A DNA stretch of 64,000 nucleotides from positions 41,960-105,959 of the forward strand of contig CAYTDM010000004.1 of assembly GCA_964436635.1 (NCBI GenBank), in the 5' to 3' direction. Each line of letters starts with the position of its first letter. The stretch's first letter is position 1. The notes under the pieces are model-generated. The model did not search any database and was not told the origin of the DNA. It saw only the letters and a program-made list of their open reading frames with translations. Below are positions 18,936 to 27,403 of the stretch, piece after piece. Position numbers and translations under genes: made by a program. Origin of the DNA: DASRQK01 sp964436635. GTDB lineage: Bacteria; Bacteroidota; Bacteroidia; Sphingobacteriales; Sphingobacteriaceae.

Positions 18936-21812
18936 TTATCGGGAAATGTAAAATTGATAATAATCATCGACCTTACCAAAATCAGATAGCGTGCCAAAAA
19001 CCTGATCATTGATTAAAAATGTCTGGTAGAATTCAGCAGGAATTTTCATGATATCTTTTAACAAAGGTACTATTCTTGATTCATATAATTGTGCTTGAAT
19101 GTATGAATCAAAAGGTCCGATATAAACTAATTGAGATTCATCGCCAACTTTCTTTAGCTGGTGTGAAATTTCGAGGTCGCCGAATTGGGAACGGTTAAAC
19201 TGTCCGATACCAAACCTTGATGGAGCTAAATTCACAGTAGGATGCAAGATGTGCATCACAAAATAAAACGTCCCATTTGCTGGAAACAGATTATTTTCAG
19301 GTAAAACGACGGACAGTTCGTCCTTTTTGAACCCAGGATCTCCTGCTAATTGAATGCTTGATGGTGGTTCAGACATGGCGCTCCCGGCCGGGGTAGTTGA
19401 TCCAGTAACTGCGGTTTGTGCTCCGAATTGAGGAATCGTTCTCCTTGGCGCGGGTTCCTCATTTCTTTTCCTGCCTTGTGGCCACTTGATCAGTCCAGCT
19501 TCAGATAATAACCGGGCATTTTCACTTCCATCCATTTCCATTAAGGCGATGTCGCGCTGCGCAAATAAATCCTGATTATTCGCTATAAATGCCAAATGCT
19601 GCTCAGCGAGTGGTTTTATGAGGCTGTCATTTGCAAAAGTCTGCGTCAATTTTTCTAAGGCACTAACAAAAGAAGTTGCGGGAGCCGTTCGTCCCACGGC
19701 TAAGGCTCTTAAGTACGCAAACTGAGCGTTTGGAGCAGGCTCACCAATTTGCGAAAGCACCTCCTCATACTCCCCATCCTCGTAAGCAAGGTACATGCGT
19801 TCGTACCATTGATTTAACTTTAACTGCTCGGCTTCAAGCTCTTTCAAATAGGAAGGTTGATCGATTAATTTCGCATAAATACTCTCCGGATAATTGTTTA
19901 CTAAGGTCGATTTGGATTGGGCAGCCTTTGGATCTCCAGCCATCGTGTATAATTGGGCCAAATTAAACCACCAGTTTGCGGCATAGACCTCATTGGGGTA
20001 CCGATTTAGTAATTCCTCATAAGTTGATATGCTGTTTTGCACGTCATTTAGGTTGAAACGATATATTTCTCCATTCTCAATGAACGAGGTTTTCACCTTT
20101 TCATGTGCAGCTGTTAATTCTTCGGAATCAGCAAATAGATTCTTGCGCCAACGTTCTATTTCTTTTTGTATGTATGTAGCACTGTCCAAGGTTAATGCAT
20201 CCGCTTTTCCAGATAAGGCTCGGTCTTCGCTTCTAATCCCCCTGTCTTCGCCCACGAGCATATTTTCAGCCTGGTTCCCTAATCCAGAAAGTTGCATTTC
20301 ACTTGAATACCTCCAATTATCTTGATTTGGGCGATTCCCCCAACGTCTTTTAAACGCAGACATACCCATGCCGATCGCGTCCGGATTGTTAAAATAAAAT
20401 CGGTGATCTGTGACAGCAGTGGCCGTATTTTGGGAAGAAATCAAGTCAAAAGAAGAATCAAAAGCAGTCGATGCAGTTTCAAATTCATTTGATTTCGATC
20501 TTTTCTTATTGCCTAATTTCTTTTGTTCATTTAAATGATCGACGTCTTTCACATAGCGCGCTACCGCTATTTCTTCCAGGGCTTTTGCTTGCTCGTCACC
20601 GCTTAAATTGGATAAGTAAATTAGACTGTCTTGTTGCGCTATAAACTGAAGATTAGTTAGGAGTTTATCCATGTTTACCAGGTGCCTGCGTACTTGATTT
20701 ACATCTTTGTAATCCATGGGAAGCACGGTTGCAGCACTATCATAATACCGTTGCGCCAAGCGGAACTCCTTATTTAATTTTGCAATTTCAGCTAATTTCA
20801 AATAGCTTAAAGTGGCCTGGTGCCGATTCCCCGTGTTTGCTCGCACGGAGGTGTTCAACGCCTCGCGAGCTGGCTCCATCTCATTATTATCTGCGTGTGT
20901 GACAGCTAAATAATAATGAATTTGGTCTAAAGTGCCTTTATTTTTGTCATCCCGCAGCATTTTTTTCAAACTCCGTACAGTGTTTTGCGGCCCATCGTTT
21001 TGTACCTTTGCGGATAAAAATGTCGCTGATAGGGCAGCTTGAAAAGCTAATTCATAACTTGCATTGCTCTTTGAGACTTTTTTATAATGCGCGACAGACT
21101 GATCGAACGCCCCTTGTTTTTCTAATAATTGCGCTAACGCAAAGCGCCAGCGTTGTTTTTCTAAGCGGTTGCCACTGGATTTGACTGCGGCTTCTAAATA
21201 GTTGATAGCTTCAATTTCTTCGTTTTTGCGGAGCAAATAATCTGATCGATTCGCATAAATCCATCCCCGTACACCTTTATAATCGTCTAAATGGCTTAAA
21301 ATAGAATCCCAAACGACATCGCCTTCTTCGAAGGATTTAGATGCGAGCAAGGATTTTGCTTGCCATACCCGGGCCAATTGGCTTAATTTTTTCTTTTCTG
21401 AATAATGCAGCGTGACATAATCGAAATAGGCCGCCGCTTGGTGATAATGGCCTTTAAAATAACTGGCCTGACCCAAAATAAAATAGGCTTGATCGGAGTA
21501 TTTGCTTTTGTTTTTCTCGTCAATGACGCGTTTCGCTTTTCCGATTACCGAATCAAGGTCCGCCGTATGCTGCGCTATAAATGCTTCGTTTGGAGTCAGG
21601 ACGATGGGTAATACCTCATAAAAATGTGGTTTGTAGGCAGTTAATAAATCTGTTTCTACCTTTGCCATCATGATTTTGGCATGGTGAATGATGTTATACT
21701 TCGCAGTAATGTTGTCAAATAGATCGTATTCCGACCGGTTCTTTTTCTTTTGACTGGCGCAAGATATGGACGTGATAACTGCTATTACAAGAAACAGAAA
21801 TTTAATTTTCAA
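18936..21812 (-). CDS. sprE: TPR lipoprotein of the SprE/PorW type (type IX secretion, gliding)
   Basis: Lipoprotein of 958 residues; its short signal ends in TSISC followed by a basic ASQKKK stretch. The rest consists of helical tetratricopeptide-like repeats, for example DQAYFILGQASYFKGHYHQA, and a C-terminal domain resembling a SPOR-like fold. The overall plan (YDLFDNITAKYNIIHHAK near the N-terminus) matches SprE/PorW, a periplasmic component needed for type IX secretion and gliding motility in Bacteroidota. Assignment rests on this resemblance rather than a catalytic motif. It precedes PBP1A on the same strand. Confidence 0.8.
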   Translation of the reverse strand: MKIKFLFLVIAVITSISCASQKKKNRSEYDLFDNITAKYNIIHHAKIMMAKVETDLLTAYKPHFYEVLPIVLTPNEAFIAQHTADLDSVIGKAKRVIDEKNKSKYSDQAYFILGQASYFKGHYHQAAAYFDYVTLHYSEKKKLSQLARVWQAKSLLASKSFEEGDVVWDSILSHLDDYKGVRGWIYANRSDYLLRKNEEIEAINYLEAAVKSSGNRLEKQRWRFALAQLLEKQGAFDQSVAHYKKVSKSNASYELAFQAALSATFLSAKVQNDGPQNTVRSLKKMLRDDKNKGTLDQIHYYLAVTHADNNEMEPAREALNTSVRANTGNRHQATLSYLKLAEIAKLNKEFRLAQRYYDSAATVLPMDYKDVNQVRRHLVNMDKLLTNLQFIAQQDSLIYLSNLSGDEQAKALEEIAVARYVKDVDHLNEQKKLGNKKRSKSNEFETASTAFDSSFDLISSQNTATAVTDHRFYFNNPDAIGMGMSAFKRRWGNRPNQDNWRYSSEMQLSGLGNQAENMLVGEDRGIRSEDRALSGKADALTLDSATYIQKEIERWRKNLFADSEELTAAHEKVKTSFIENGEIYRFNLNDVQNSISTYEELLNRYPNEVYAANWWFNLAQLYTMAGDPKAAQSKSTLVNNYPESIYAKLIDQPSYLKELEAEQLKLNQWYERMYLAYEDGEYEEVLSQIGEPAPNAQFAYLRALAVGRTAPATSFVSALEKLTQTFANDSLIKPLAEQHLAFIANNQDLFAQRDIALMEMDGSENARLLSEAGLIKWPQGRKRNEEPAPRRTIPQFGAQTAVTGSTTPAGSAMSEPPSSIQLAGDPGFKKDELSVVLPENNLFPANGTFYFVMHILHPTVNLAPSRFGIGQFNRSQFGDLEISHQLKKVGDESQLVYIGPFDSYIQAQLYESRIVPLLKDIMKIPAEFYQTFLINDQVFGTLSDFGKVDDYYQFYISR

Positions 21813-21839
21813 TTTTGATTCGTATTTTGTGCTAATCTA

Positions 21840-21847
21840 CAAATTTA
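21840..21847 (-). promoter_or_regulatory. Putative -7 promoter box of sprE
   Basis: Minus-strand TAAATTTG lies 27 nt before the sprE start, between divergent sprE and atpZ. Confidence 0.4.
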
Positions 21848-21870
21848 ATAATTTACTAACGATTTCGATT

Positions 21871-22113
21871 GTGAAGCAAGCAGATAAAAATTCACCCTCC
21901 TCCTTTAGCAAACCAAATGGCCTAAGTAAATATGCGTATTATTCTGGAATTGGTTTCCAAATGATTGCCATCATCGGAATTTTCACCTTTATAGGGTATA
22001 AAATAGATGCAGCCCAAGAATCGGACACGCCGATTTGGACTGCACTTTGCTCTTTGACTGGTGTGGTAATCAGTATTTATTTTGTGATTCGAGCCGTCAC
22101 AAAACGGAAATAA
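21871..22113 (+). CDS. atpZ: AtpZ/AtpI family protein (ATP synthase-associated)
   Basis: Two-helix membrane protein of 80 residues related to AtpZ/AtpI, which assist assembly or ion supply of F-type ATP synthase. Helices are YYSGIGFQMIAIIGIFTFIGY and ALCSLTGVVISIYFVIRAV; the loop with GYKIDAAQ is typical. The open frame extends upstream into the divergent sprE gene, so the GTG at 21871 is chosen. In related genomes atpZ normally precedes atpB, but here ahcY converges 24 bp later and no ATP synthase genes follow, so it is detached from its usual operon. Confidence 0.75.
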   Translation: MKQADKNSPSSFSKPNGLSKYAYYSGIGFQMIAIIGIFTFIGYKIDAAQESDTPIWTALCSLTGVVISIYFVIRAVTKRK

Positions 22114-22136
22114 TGTTATTCAGAGACTGGAATCGA

Positions 22137-23468
22137 TTAATAGCGATATTCGTCTGACTTGAATGGCCCCTCTACGGTGACACCGATGTAATCCGCTTGA
22201 TGAGGATCCAATACATCCAGCTCCACGTTGATTTTGGCTAAGTGTAAACGAGCCACTTTTTCATCTAATTTCTTAGGCAAGGTGTACACCTTGTTCTCGT
22301 AACTTTCGCCATTTGTCCATAATTCGATTTGCGCGAGCGTCTGATTCGTAAATGAATTACTCATCACAAAAGAAGGGTGACCCGTTGCGCAGCCTAAATT
22401 TACCAATCTGCCTTCCGCTAATAGAATCACGTCCTTACCATCGATGGTGTATTTGTCGACTTGTGGTTTGATTTCTACTTTGGTGTGGCCGTATTCTTGA
22501 TTTAACCAAGCAACGTCGATTTCATTATCAAAGTGACCGATGTTACACACCACTACCTTGTCTTTCATGCTTTTAAAGTGGGCAGGGCGAACGATGTCGC
22601 AATTTCCTGTCGCGGTAACCACGATGTCAGCTTCTTTCACTGAATCCGCAAATTTTTTCACTTCAAATCCCTCCATCGCTGCTTGAAGCGCACAGATAGG
22701 GTCGATTTCACTGACGATCACTCGCACACCCGCACTGCGTAAAGATTCTGCAGATCCTTTTCCTACGTCTCCGAATCCAGCTACTGCGGCAACTTTTCCT
22801 GCTAACATCAAGTCTGTCGCACGGCGAATCGCGTCAACTAAAGATTCTCTACACCCGTATTTATTGTCGAATTTCGATTTGGTAACCGAATCGTTCACAT
22901 TAAACGCAGGCATGGTAAGTGTACCATTTTTCATGCGCTCATACAAGCGATGCACGCCCGTAGTGGTTTCTTCGGACAAACCTTTAATGCCAGCAACTAA
23001 TTCAGGATATTGATCCAATACCATATTGGTTAAATCGCCGCCATCATCTAAGATCATGTTTAGTGGCTTTCTGTCTTCGCCAAAAAACAAAGTTTGCTCA
23101 ATGCACCAATCGAATTCTTCTGCGGTCATGCCTTTCCATGCATACACGGCGACACCTCTTGCGGCCATAGCTGCAGCAGCGTGATCTTGTGTAGAAAAAA
23201 TATTGCAGGAAGACCAAGTCACCTCAGCGCCCAGTTCGATTAAGGTTTCGATTAAAACGGCGGTTTGGATGGTCATGTGCAAACATCCCGCGATGCGTGC
23301 GCCTTTCAAAGGTTTGGATGCCCCAAACTCTTCGCGTAAACTCATCAATCCTGGCATTTCTGCCTCCGCTAATTCGATTTCTTTTCTGCCCCATTCTGCT
23401 AAAGAAATGTCTTTAACTTTATAAGGAATATAAGTCGTTGTGTTTGTATTCATTGTACCCGTATTCAT
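22137..23468 (-). CDS. ahcY: S-adenosylhomocysteine hydrolase
   Basis: Hydrolyses S-adenosylhomocysteine to adenosine and homocysteine, clearing the by-product of SAM-dependent methylation. The 443-residue protein shows NAD-binding VAGFGDVGKGSAESLR, substrate-site NVNDSVTKSKFDN and the C-terminal KSDEYRY tail. The first codons derive from a 15-bp duplication encoding MNTGT/MNTNT, giving two possible starts (23468 and 23453). A TAATTTTG box ends exactly 4 nt before 23468, favouring that as a leaderless start. Confidence 0.96.
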   Translation of the reverse strand: MNTGTMNTNTTTYIPYKVKDISLAEWGRKEIELAEAEMPGLMSLREEFGASKPLKGARIAGCLHMTIQTAVLIETLIELGAEVTWSSCNIFSTQDHAAAAMAARGVAVYAWKGMTAEEFDWCIEQTLFFGEDRKPLNMILDDGGDLTNMVLDQYPELVAGIKGLSEETTTGVHRLYERMKNGTLTMPAFNVNDSVTKSKFDNKYGCRESLVDAIRRATDLMLAGKVAAVAGFGDVGKGSAESLRSAGVRVIVSEIDPICALQAAMEGFEVKKFADSVKEADIVVTATGNCDIVRPAHFKSMKDKVVVCNIGHFDNEIDVAWLNQEYGHTKVEIKPQVDKYTIDGKDVILLAEGRLVNLGCATGHPSFVMSNSFTNQTLAQIELWTNGESYENKVYTLPKKLDEKVARLHLAKINVELDVLDPHQADYIGVTVEGPFKSDEYRY

Positions 23469-23472
23469 GCTG

Positions 23473-23480
23473 CAAAATTA
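23473..23480 (-). promoter_or_regulatory. -7 promoter box of ahcY
   Basis: Minus-strand TAATTTTG, then CAGC, then the ahcY ATG: the same 4-nt spacing as at gltX, ruvX and ispH. No clear -33 TTG is seen. Confidence 0.5.
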
Positions 23481-23578
23481 CGCATTAAATTCCTGTTTTT
23501 TGCTTAAATTTGCATAATCCAATTAAAATTGGTATATTGTATATTGAGAATTAATTAAATTAAAGAAAGGGAGAAAAC

Positions 23579-23989
23579 ATGTATCCAGAATATTTAGTGG
23601 AGCCTATGCGCAAGGAGTTAACTGCGGTAGGATTTGAAGAGTTAAAAACTCCAGCAGAAGTTGATCAAGCGATTAATGCTGAAGGGACTGTGTTTGTTGT
23701 CGTAAATTCAGTGTGTGGTTGCGCTGCCGCAAACGCTCGACCAGCTGCAAAAGCTGCGATTCAAAATGAAAAACACCCTACAAAATTAGTCACTGTGTTT
23801 GCAGGTATGGAAAAAGATGCAGTGGATAAAGCACGTGAACTGATGTTGCCTTATCCTCCGTCCTCACCAGCAATGGCATTGTTTAAAGACGGGAAATTGG
23901 TGCATATGATCGAAAGACATCAAATTGAAGGCCGCTCAGCGCAAATGATCGCTGATAATTTAGTGGCTGCATTCGACGAGTATTGCTAA
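23579..23989 (+). CDS. BrxA/BrxB family bacilliredoxin
   Basis: Bacilliredoxin of 136 residues, which removes bacillithiol (or a similar low-molecular-weight thiol) from oxidised protein cysteines. The family's unusual CGC active site is present at residues 46-48 in NSVCGCAAANARP, with PYPPSSPAMALF later as the cis-Pro region. A Shine-Dalgarno-like AGGGAG lies just before the ATG, uncommon in this window. It diverges from ahcY. Bacillithiol synthesis genes are not in the window. Confidence 0.9.
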   Translation: MYPEYLVEPMRKELTAVGFEELKTPAEVDQAINAEGTVFVVVNSVCGCAAANARPAAKAAIQNEKHPTKLVTVFAGMEKDAVDKARELMLPYPPSSPAMALFKDGKLVHMIERHQIEGRSAQMIADNLVAAFDEYC

Positions 23990-24087
23990 GCGGTTTTTGT
24001 AATCGCCTTAAAGCGCGTTGATGCACATAATTAAGGTTATGACGGGCATCCAACAAGTTTAGAAATACTTGAGACACGTTTTAAATT

Positions 24088-24125
24088 AAAAAGGGCTGAT
24101 CCATGGAATTGGATCAGCCCTTTTT
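24088..24125. terminator. Bidirectional terminator between bacilliredoxin gene and degP
   Basis: Perfect stem GGGCTGATCC / GGATCAGCCC around an 8-nt loop, flanked by five As and five Ts, so it can end transcripts from both strands. The genes on each side converge here. Confidence 0.85.
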
Positions 24126-24148
24126 AATGACTAAGGTCTTTTGATGAT

Positions 24149-25729
24149 TTAATTTACATCAACCGGTAAATTGAATTCTATTTTGCTTGATTTTTGTGGC
24201 ACACCCACAATGTGAATCATGCCCCTCTTCGTAGAAGCGAGCGCTTTTTCTACATCGTCTATGCTATTCACTTCTTGACCATTAATGTGCGTGATGACCA
24301 AGCCGCGCTGAATATTGTAGTAATCAAATAAACCACCGCGGTGCACTTGTGTAACGATGACGCCCCCTTTAATACTTAATTCTTCCTTCTTAGCAGGTGT
24401 CACTTGTACAAAACCAGCGCCAAGCTTATTGTATAGTTCAGTTGCACTTCTCTCGGCAGCAGTTTTTTCTGTGTCTTTGTTTGCTGGTTTCTCCTCTTCC
24501 TGAAGCGTTACAGTCACTTCACGTTCCTTTCCATCCCGTTTCAACGCTAATTTCACCTTGTCACCAGGTCGCAAAGTGTACACGCGTTCCTGCAAATCAG
24601 AAGAAGATACGATGGTTCTGCCGTCGATTTTGGTTAAAATATCGCCTTTTTTGATGCCAGCTTTTTCTGCTGCTCCACCTTTCACTACCTCGTTTACATA
24701 CAATCCAAACACATCCGTGATGCCTAATTCTTTTGCATATTCTGCATCTAAGGCTCTAAATGTAACACCGATTAAGCCTCTTTTCACCGCTCCGTACTTC
24801 ACAAAATCATCTGAAATTTTCTTCACGATATTCACTGGAACCGCGAATCCGTAACCCGCATAATAACCCGAAGGAGACATGATGTTCGAGTTAATCCCGA
24901 TCAGTTCGCCCCTTGCATTCACTAAGGCACCTCCACTATTTCCTTTATTAATCACCGCATCCGTTTGGATAAAGGATTCAATAGCCGTGTTTAAAAACTC
25001 TTGGGTTTGGCCTTGTTGACCCCATCCTTGTTCTTGCATTTGTCGCTGGCGCAATTCATTAGCAATGATTCCTGTCGCACGGCCTTTGGCACTCACAATC
25101 CCTGCAGTCACGGTAGATTCCAAACCAAGCGGGTAGCCCACTGCTAATACCCATTCCCCAATTTGGACTTGATCCGAATCTCCCAATTTAACAAAAGGCA
25201 AATTCGTTTCATTGATTTTGATAAGTGCTAAATCCGTATTTGGATCGCGGCCGATGATTTTTGCTTCCAAAACCCTGCGATCTGTTAGAGATACTTCGAT
25301 TTTATCTGCATCCTCTACCACGTGATTATTCGTCACGATATACCCGTCTGTCGAAATGATCACACCTGAACCCGTAGCTTGAGCAGGTTGAACAGTTTGC
25401 GGTCTTTGCTGCTGTCTTGGAACTCCAAAAAACTCCTCAAATAGGTCAAACGGACTGTTGGGCTGTTGTTGTGCACGATTTCTATTCCGTGCTGGATACG
25501 TTGTTTTGATGTGAACGACCGCTGGTGAAACCGCCGCCGCCGCCTGTGTAAAATCAGGATTCCCAGTCGAGGCTAAGATCGGCGCACTTGGATTGTTTGC
25601 ATAATGCAATTCTTGTCGCTCCTCAAATGATAGATTATTCTGTTGATTGTTCTCAAATAATTTATAACCGCCTACGGCAATTACTCCTCCTAATGCAGCG
25701 GCTAATACGGTAAGTCCAATTTTTTTCAT
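24149..25729 (-). CDS. degP: Do/DegP-like periplasmic serine protease with two PDZ domains
   Basis: HtrA-family protease for misfolded envelope proteins, 526 residues. The catalytic triad is visible: His136 in TNNHVVEDAD, Asp166 in NTDLALIKI and Ser265 in GNSGGALVN. Two PDZ domains follow (first around IGVTFRALDAEYAKELG, second after GAGFVQVTP). The N-terminus MKKIGLTVLAAALGG is a signal or membrane anchor. The frame extends 19 residues further to 25786, but MKKIGL at 25729 is a normal start. A Q/N-rich linker lies between the N-terminus and the protease domain. Confidence 0.94.
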   Translation of the reverse strand: MKKIGLTVLAAALGGVIAVGGYKLFENNQQNNLSFEERQELHYANNPSAPILASTGNPDFTQAAAAVSPAVVHIKTTYPARNRNRAQQQPNSPFDLFEEFFGVPRQQQRPQTVQPAQATGSGVIISTDGYIVTNNHVVEDADKIEVSLTDRRVLEAKIIGRDPNTDLALIKINETNLPFVKLGDSDQVQIGEWVLAVGYPLGLESTVTAGIVSAKGRATGIIANELRQRQMQEQGWGQQGQTQEFLNTAIESFIQTDAVINKGNSGGALVNARGELIGINSNIMSPSGYYAGYGFAVPVNIVKKISDDFVKYGAVKRGLIGVTFRALDAEYAKELGITDVFGLYVNEVVKGGAAEKAGIKKGDILTKIDGRTIVSSSDLQERVYTLRPGDKVKLALKRDGKEREVTVTLQEEEKPANKDTEKTAAERSATELYNKLGAGFVQVTPAKKEELSIKGGVIVTQVHRGGLFDYYNIQRGLVITHINGQEVNSIDDVEKALASTKRGMIHIVGVPQKSSKIEFNLPVDVN

Positions 25730-25836
25730 TTTAACTATGCTCTCCTTTCTTCCAATATAAAATTTGATCTTCAAGTTTAGAACCAACGTGTCAAGTTGGA
25801 TATCGCAGCCCGTAAGGTTGCTTGTTACAAGTGATT

Positions 25837-25844
25837 CAAATGTA
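25837..25844 (-). promoter_or_regulatory. Putative -7 promoter box of degP
   Basis: Minus-strand TACATTTG lies about 107 nt before the degP start in the gap shared with divergent dapF. Nothing else in 25730-25945 looks like a gene. Confidence 0.35.
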
Positions 25845-25945
25845 ATACCAAATCTCGGGTTTTTAAAAATAAGGTGACTTACTTTTCTGTTAAATTATGT
25901 TAAACCAGCAAATAATCTTAACTTCGTTTACGAAAATGACAATAA

Positions 25946-26815
25946 ATGCAAGCGTTTTTTAAATATCAAGGAGCAGGGAATGATTTCATCATTTTGGATA
26001 ATCGCACCCTGTGGATGGACGGTTCGGACGTACAATTAATAAAAAATTTGTGTGATAGGCGCTTTGGAATTGGCGCAGATGGACTGATGTTATTAGAAAA
26101 TGCAAACGGTTATGATTTTAAAATGCGGTATTTTAATGCCGATGGGCGAGAAGGAAGTTTGTGTGGAAATGGGGGTCGCTGCATCGTTGCTTTCGCAAAA
26201 GATTTAGGACTCATACAATCGGATCGCACTGAATTTTTGGCGGTTGATGGTCCTCATACTGCTATTTTGACAGGAATTTCTACGTTGCAGGAATTCGATC
26301 AGACTTTTCCAGTAACCGATCAAGCCGGTTCAGCATTTCACCCAAAGTATACCATTCGCCTTCAAATGCAAGACATTACAGAGATTTCTCGGGATGGTGA
26401 AGCGTGGGTTTTGAATACCGGTTCTCCTCATTATGTAGAGGAAATTCAGGGCTTATCCCAATTTGCATTGGTGGAAGTGTCCAAAAAAATCCGATATGGT
26501 GCAGTATACGGAAATGAGGGTATTAATGTGAATTTTGTGGAAGGTGTGGGGCCAAATGCTTATGAAATTCGCACCTATGAAAGGGGAGTAGAAGACGAAA
26601 CTTATGCCTGTGGTACGGGTGCGACTGCTGCAGCCATTGCCATGGCTGAAAAAAATGGATTGCAGGGCCCACAAAAAATAACCATGAAAGCCGTTGGAGG
26701 GTTATTAAACATCTATTTTAACAAAAAAGGAAATCAGTATACAGAAGTTTATTTGGAAGGGCCTGCTGAATTCGTATTTGAAGGAAACCTGCAATTAGCT
26801 CGATTTACCCACTGA
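25946..26815 (+). CDS. dapF: Diaminopimelate epimerase
   Basis: Interconverts LL- and meso-diaminopimelate for lysine and peptidoglycan. The 289-residue protein begins MQAFFKYQGAGNDF and contains both catalytic cysteines, the first in SLCGNGGRC and the second in YACGTGATA. The start is fixed by the family N-terminus. A nearby ATG ten bases upstream is in a frame that stops at once. Confidence 0.96.
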   Translation: MQAFFKYQGAGNDFIILDNRTLWMDGSDVQLIKNLCDRRFGIGADGLMLLENANGYDFKMRYFNADGREGSLCGNGGRCIVAFAKDLGLIQSDRTEFLAVDGPHTAILTGISTLQEFDQTFPVTDQAGSAFHPKYTIRLQMQDITEISRDGEAWVLNTGSPHYVEEIQGLSQFALVEVSKKIRYGAVYGNEGINVNFVEGVGPNAYEIRTYERGVEDETYACGTGATAAAIAMAEKNGLQGPQKITMKAVGGLLNIYFNKKGNQYTEVYLEGPAEFVFEGNLQLARFTH

Positions 26816-26850
26816 GTTTTTCCGCCTGTTAGGTTGGCTTTTCCGCTGAG

Positions 26851-26886
26851 TTCTGGGGTCTTCTGGGGTCTTCTGGGGTCTTCTTG
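26851..26886. repeat. 10-bp tandem repeat after dapF
   Basis: Three exact copies of TTCTGGGGTC and a partial fourth in the gap between convergent dapF and the phosphatase gene. Confidence 0.85.
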
Positions 26887-26921
26887 GTTTCGCCGTTCCG
26901 CTGAGTCTTGCGGAAAAGTTT

Positions 26922-26944
26922 AAAAGCCGTTTTTAAACGCTTTT
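26922..26944. terminator. Weak hairpin between dapF and phosphatase gene
   Basis: AAAAGC and GTTT pair with AAAC and GCTTTT with one bulged base, flanked by T-rich sequence. It could terminate one or both convergent genes but is less convincing than the other hairpins. Confidence 0.4.
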
Positions 26945-27380
26945 ACCCTTTTAATTCTTTTAACAGTTCGGTGCCTCGTTTGTAAATTAAACTGTACACC
27001 CTTTCAAATAAGTGATTATCGTAATAAGGGTCTGGTACGATATCGTCCACTAAGAATAAGGAAACTTTTTGTCTATGGTTTTCGGTTTTGGCCAGGGCCA
27101 ACACATCTTGGTGATTTTGACGATCCATCACGAAGATTCGGTCGTACTCGTCAAAAAGATGTGCTTGAAAATGCTGAGCCCTTTGGCCACTGATGTCTAT
27201 CCCGTTTGCGCGAGCGACCTCAATGGCCCTTGGGTCAGGAGCTTGTCCTACATGCCAATTTCCTGTGCCTGCTGATTCCACCGACCAATCTAACCCTTCT
27301 GTTTTAACCAAGTGGTCTAAAACGCCGTGTGCGATCGGTGAACGACAAATATTGCCTAAGCAAACCATTAAAATTTTCAT
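26943..27380 (-). CDS. Low-molecular-weight protein-tyrosine phosphatase
   Basis: Cytoplasmic phosphatase of 145 residues. The P-loop CLGNICRS (Cys7 to Arg13, the CX5R nucleophile loop) and the general-acid aspartate in VPDPYYDN are present. Such enzymes dephosphorylate tyrosine kinases of polysaccharide synthesis or act on arginine phosphate; the substrate here is unknown because no kinase gene is adjacent. It lies 23 bp downstream of typA. Confidence 0.9.
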   Translation of the reverse strand: MKILMVCLGNICRSPIAHGVLDHLVKTEGLDWSVESAGTGNWHVGQAPDPRAIEVARANGIDISGQRAQHFQAHLFDEYDRIFVMDRQNHQDVLALAKTENHRQKVSLFLVDDIVPDPYYDNHLFERVYSLIYKRGTELLKELKG

Positions 27381-27403
27381 GCAAAACTATTTATTAAAAT
27401 TTT

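Noticed and set aside
19676..20325. Plus-strand frames of about 100 residues across sprE
   Set aside because: No start context or recognisable domain; they lie fully inside a long, well-supported gene.
21766..21870. Longer start for atpZ
   Set aside because: It overlaps the start of divergent sprE and encodes residues unlike the family.
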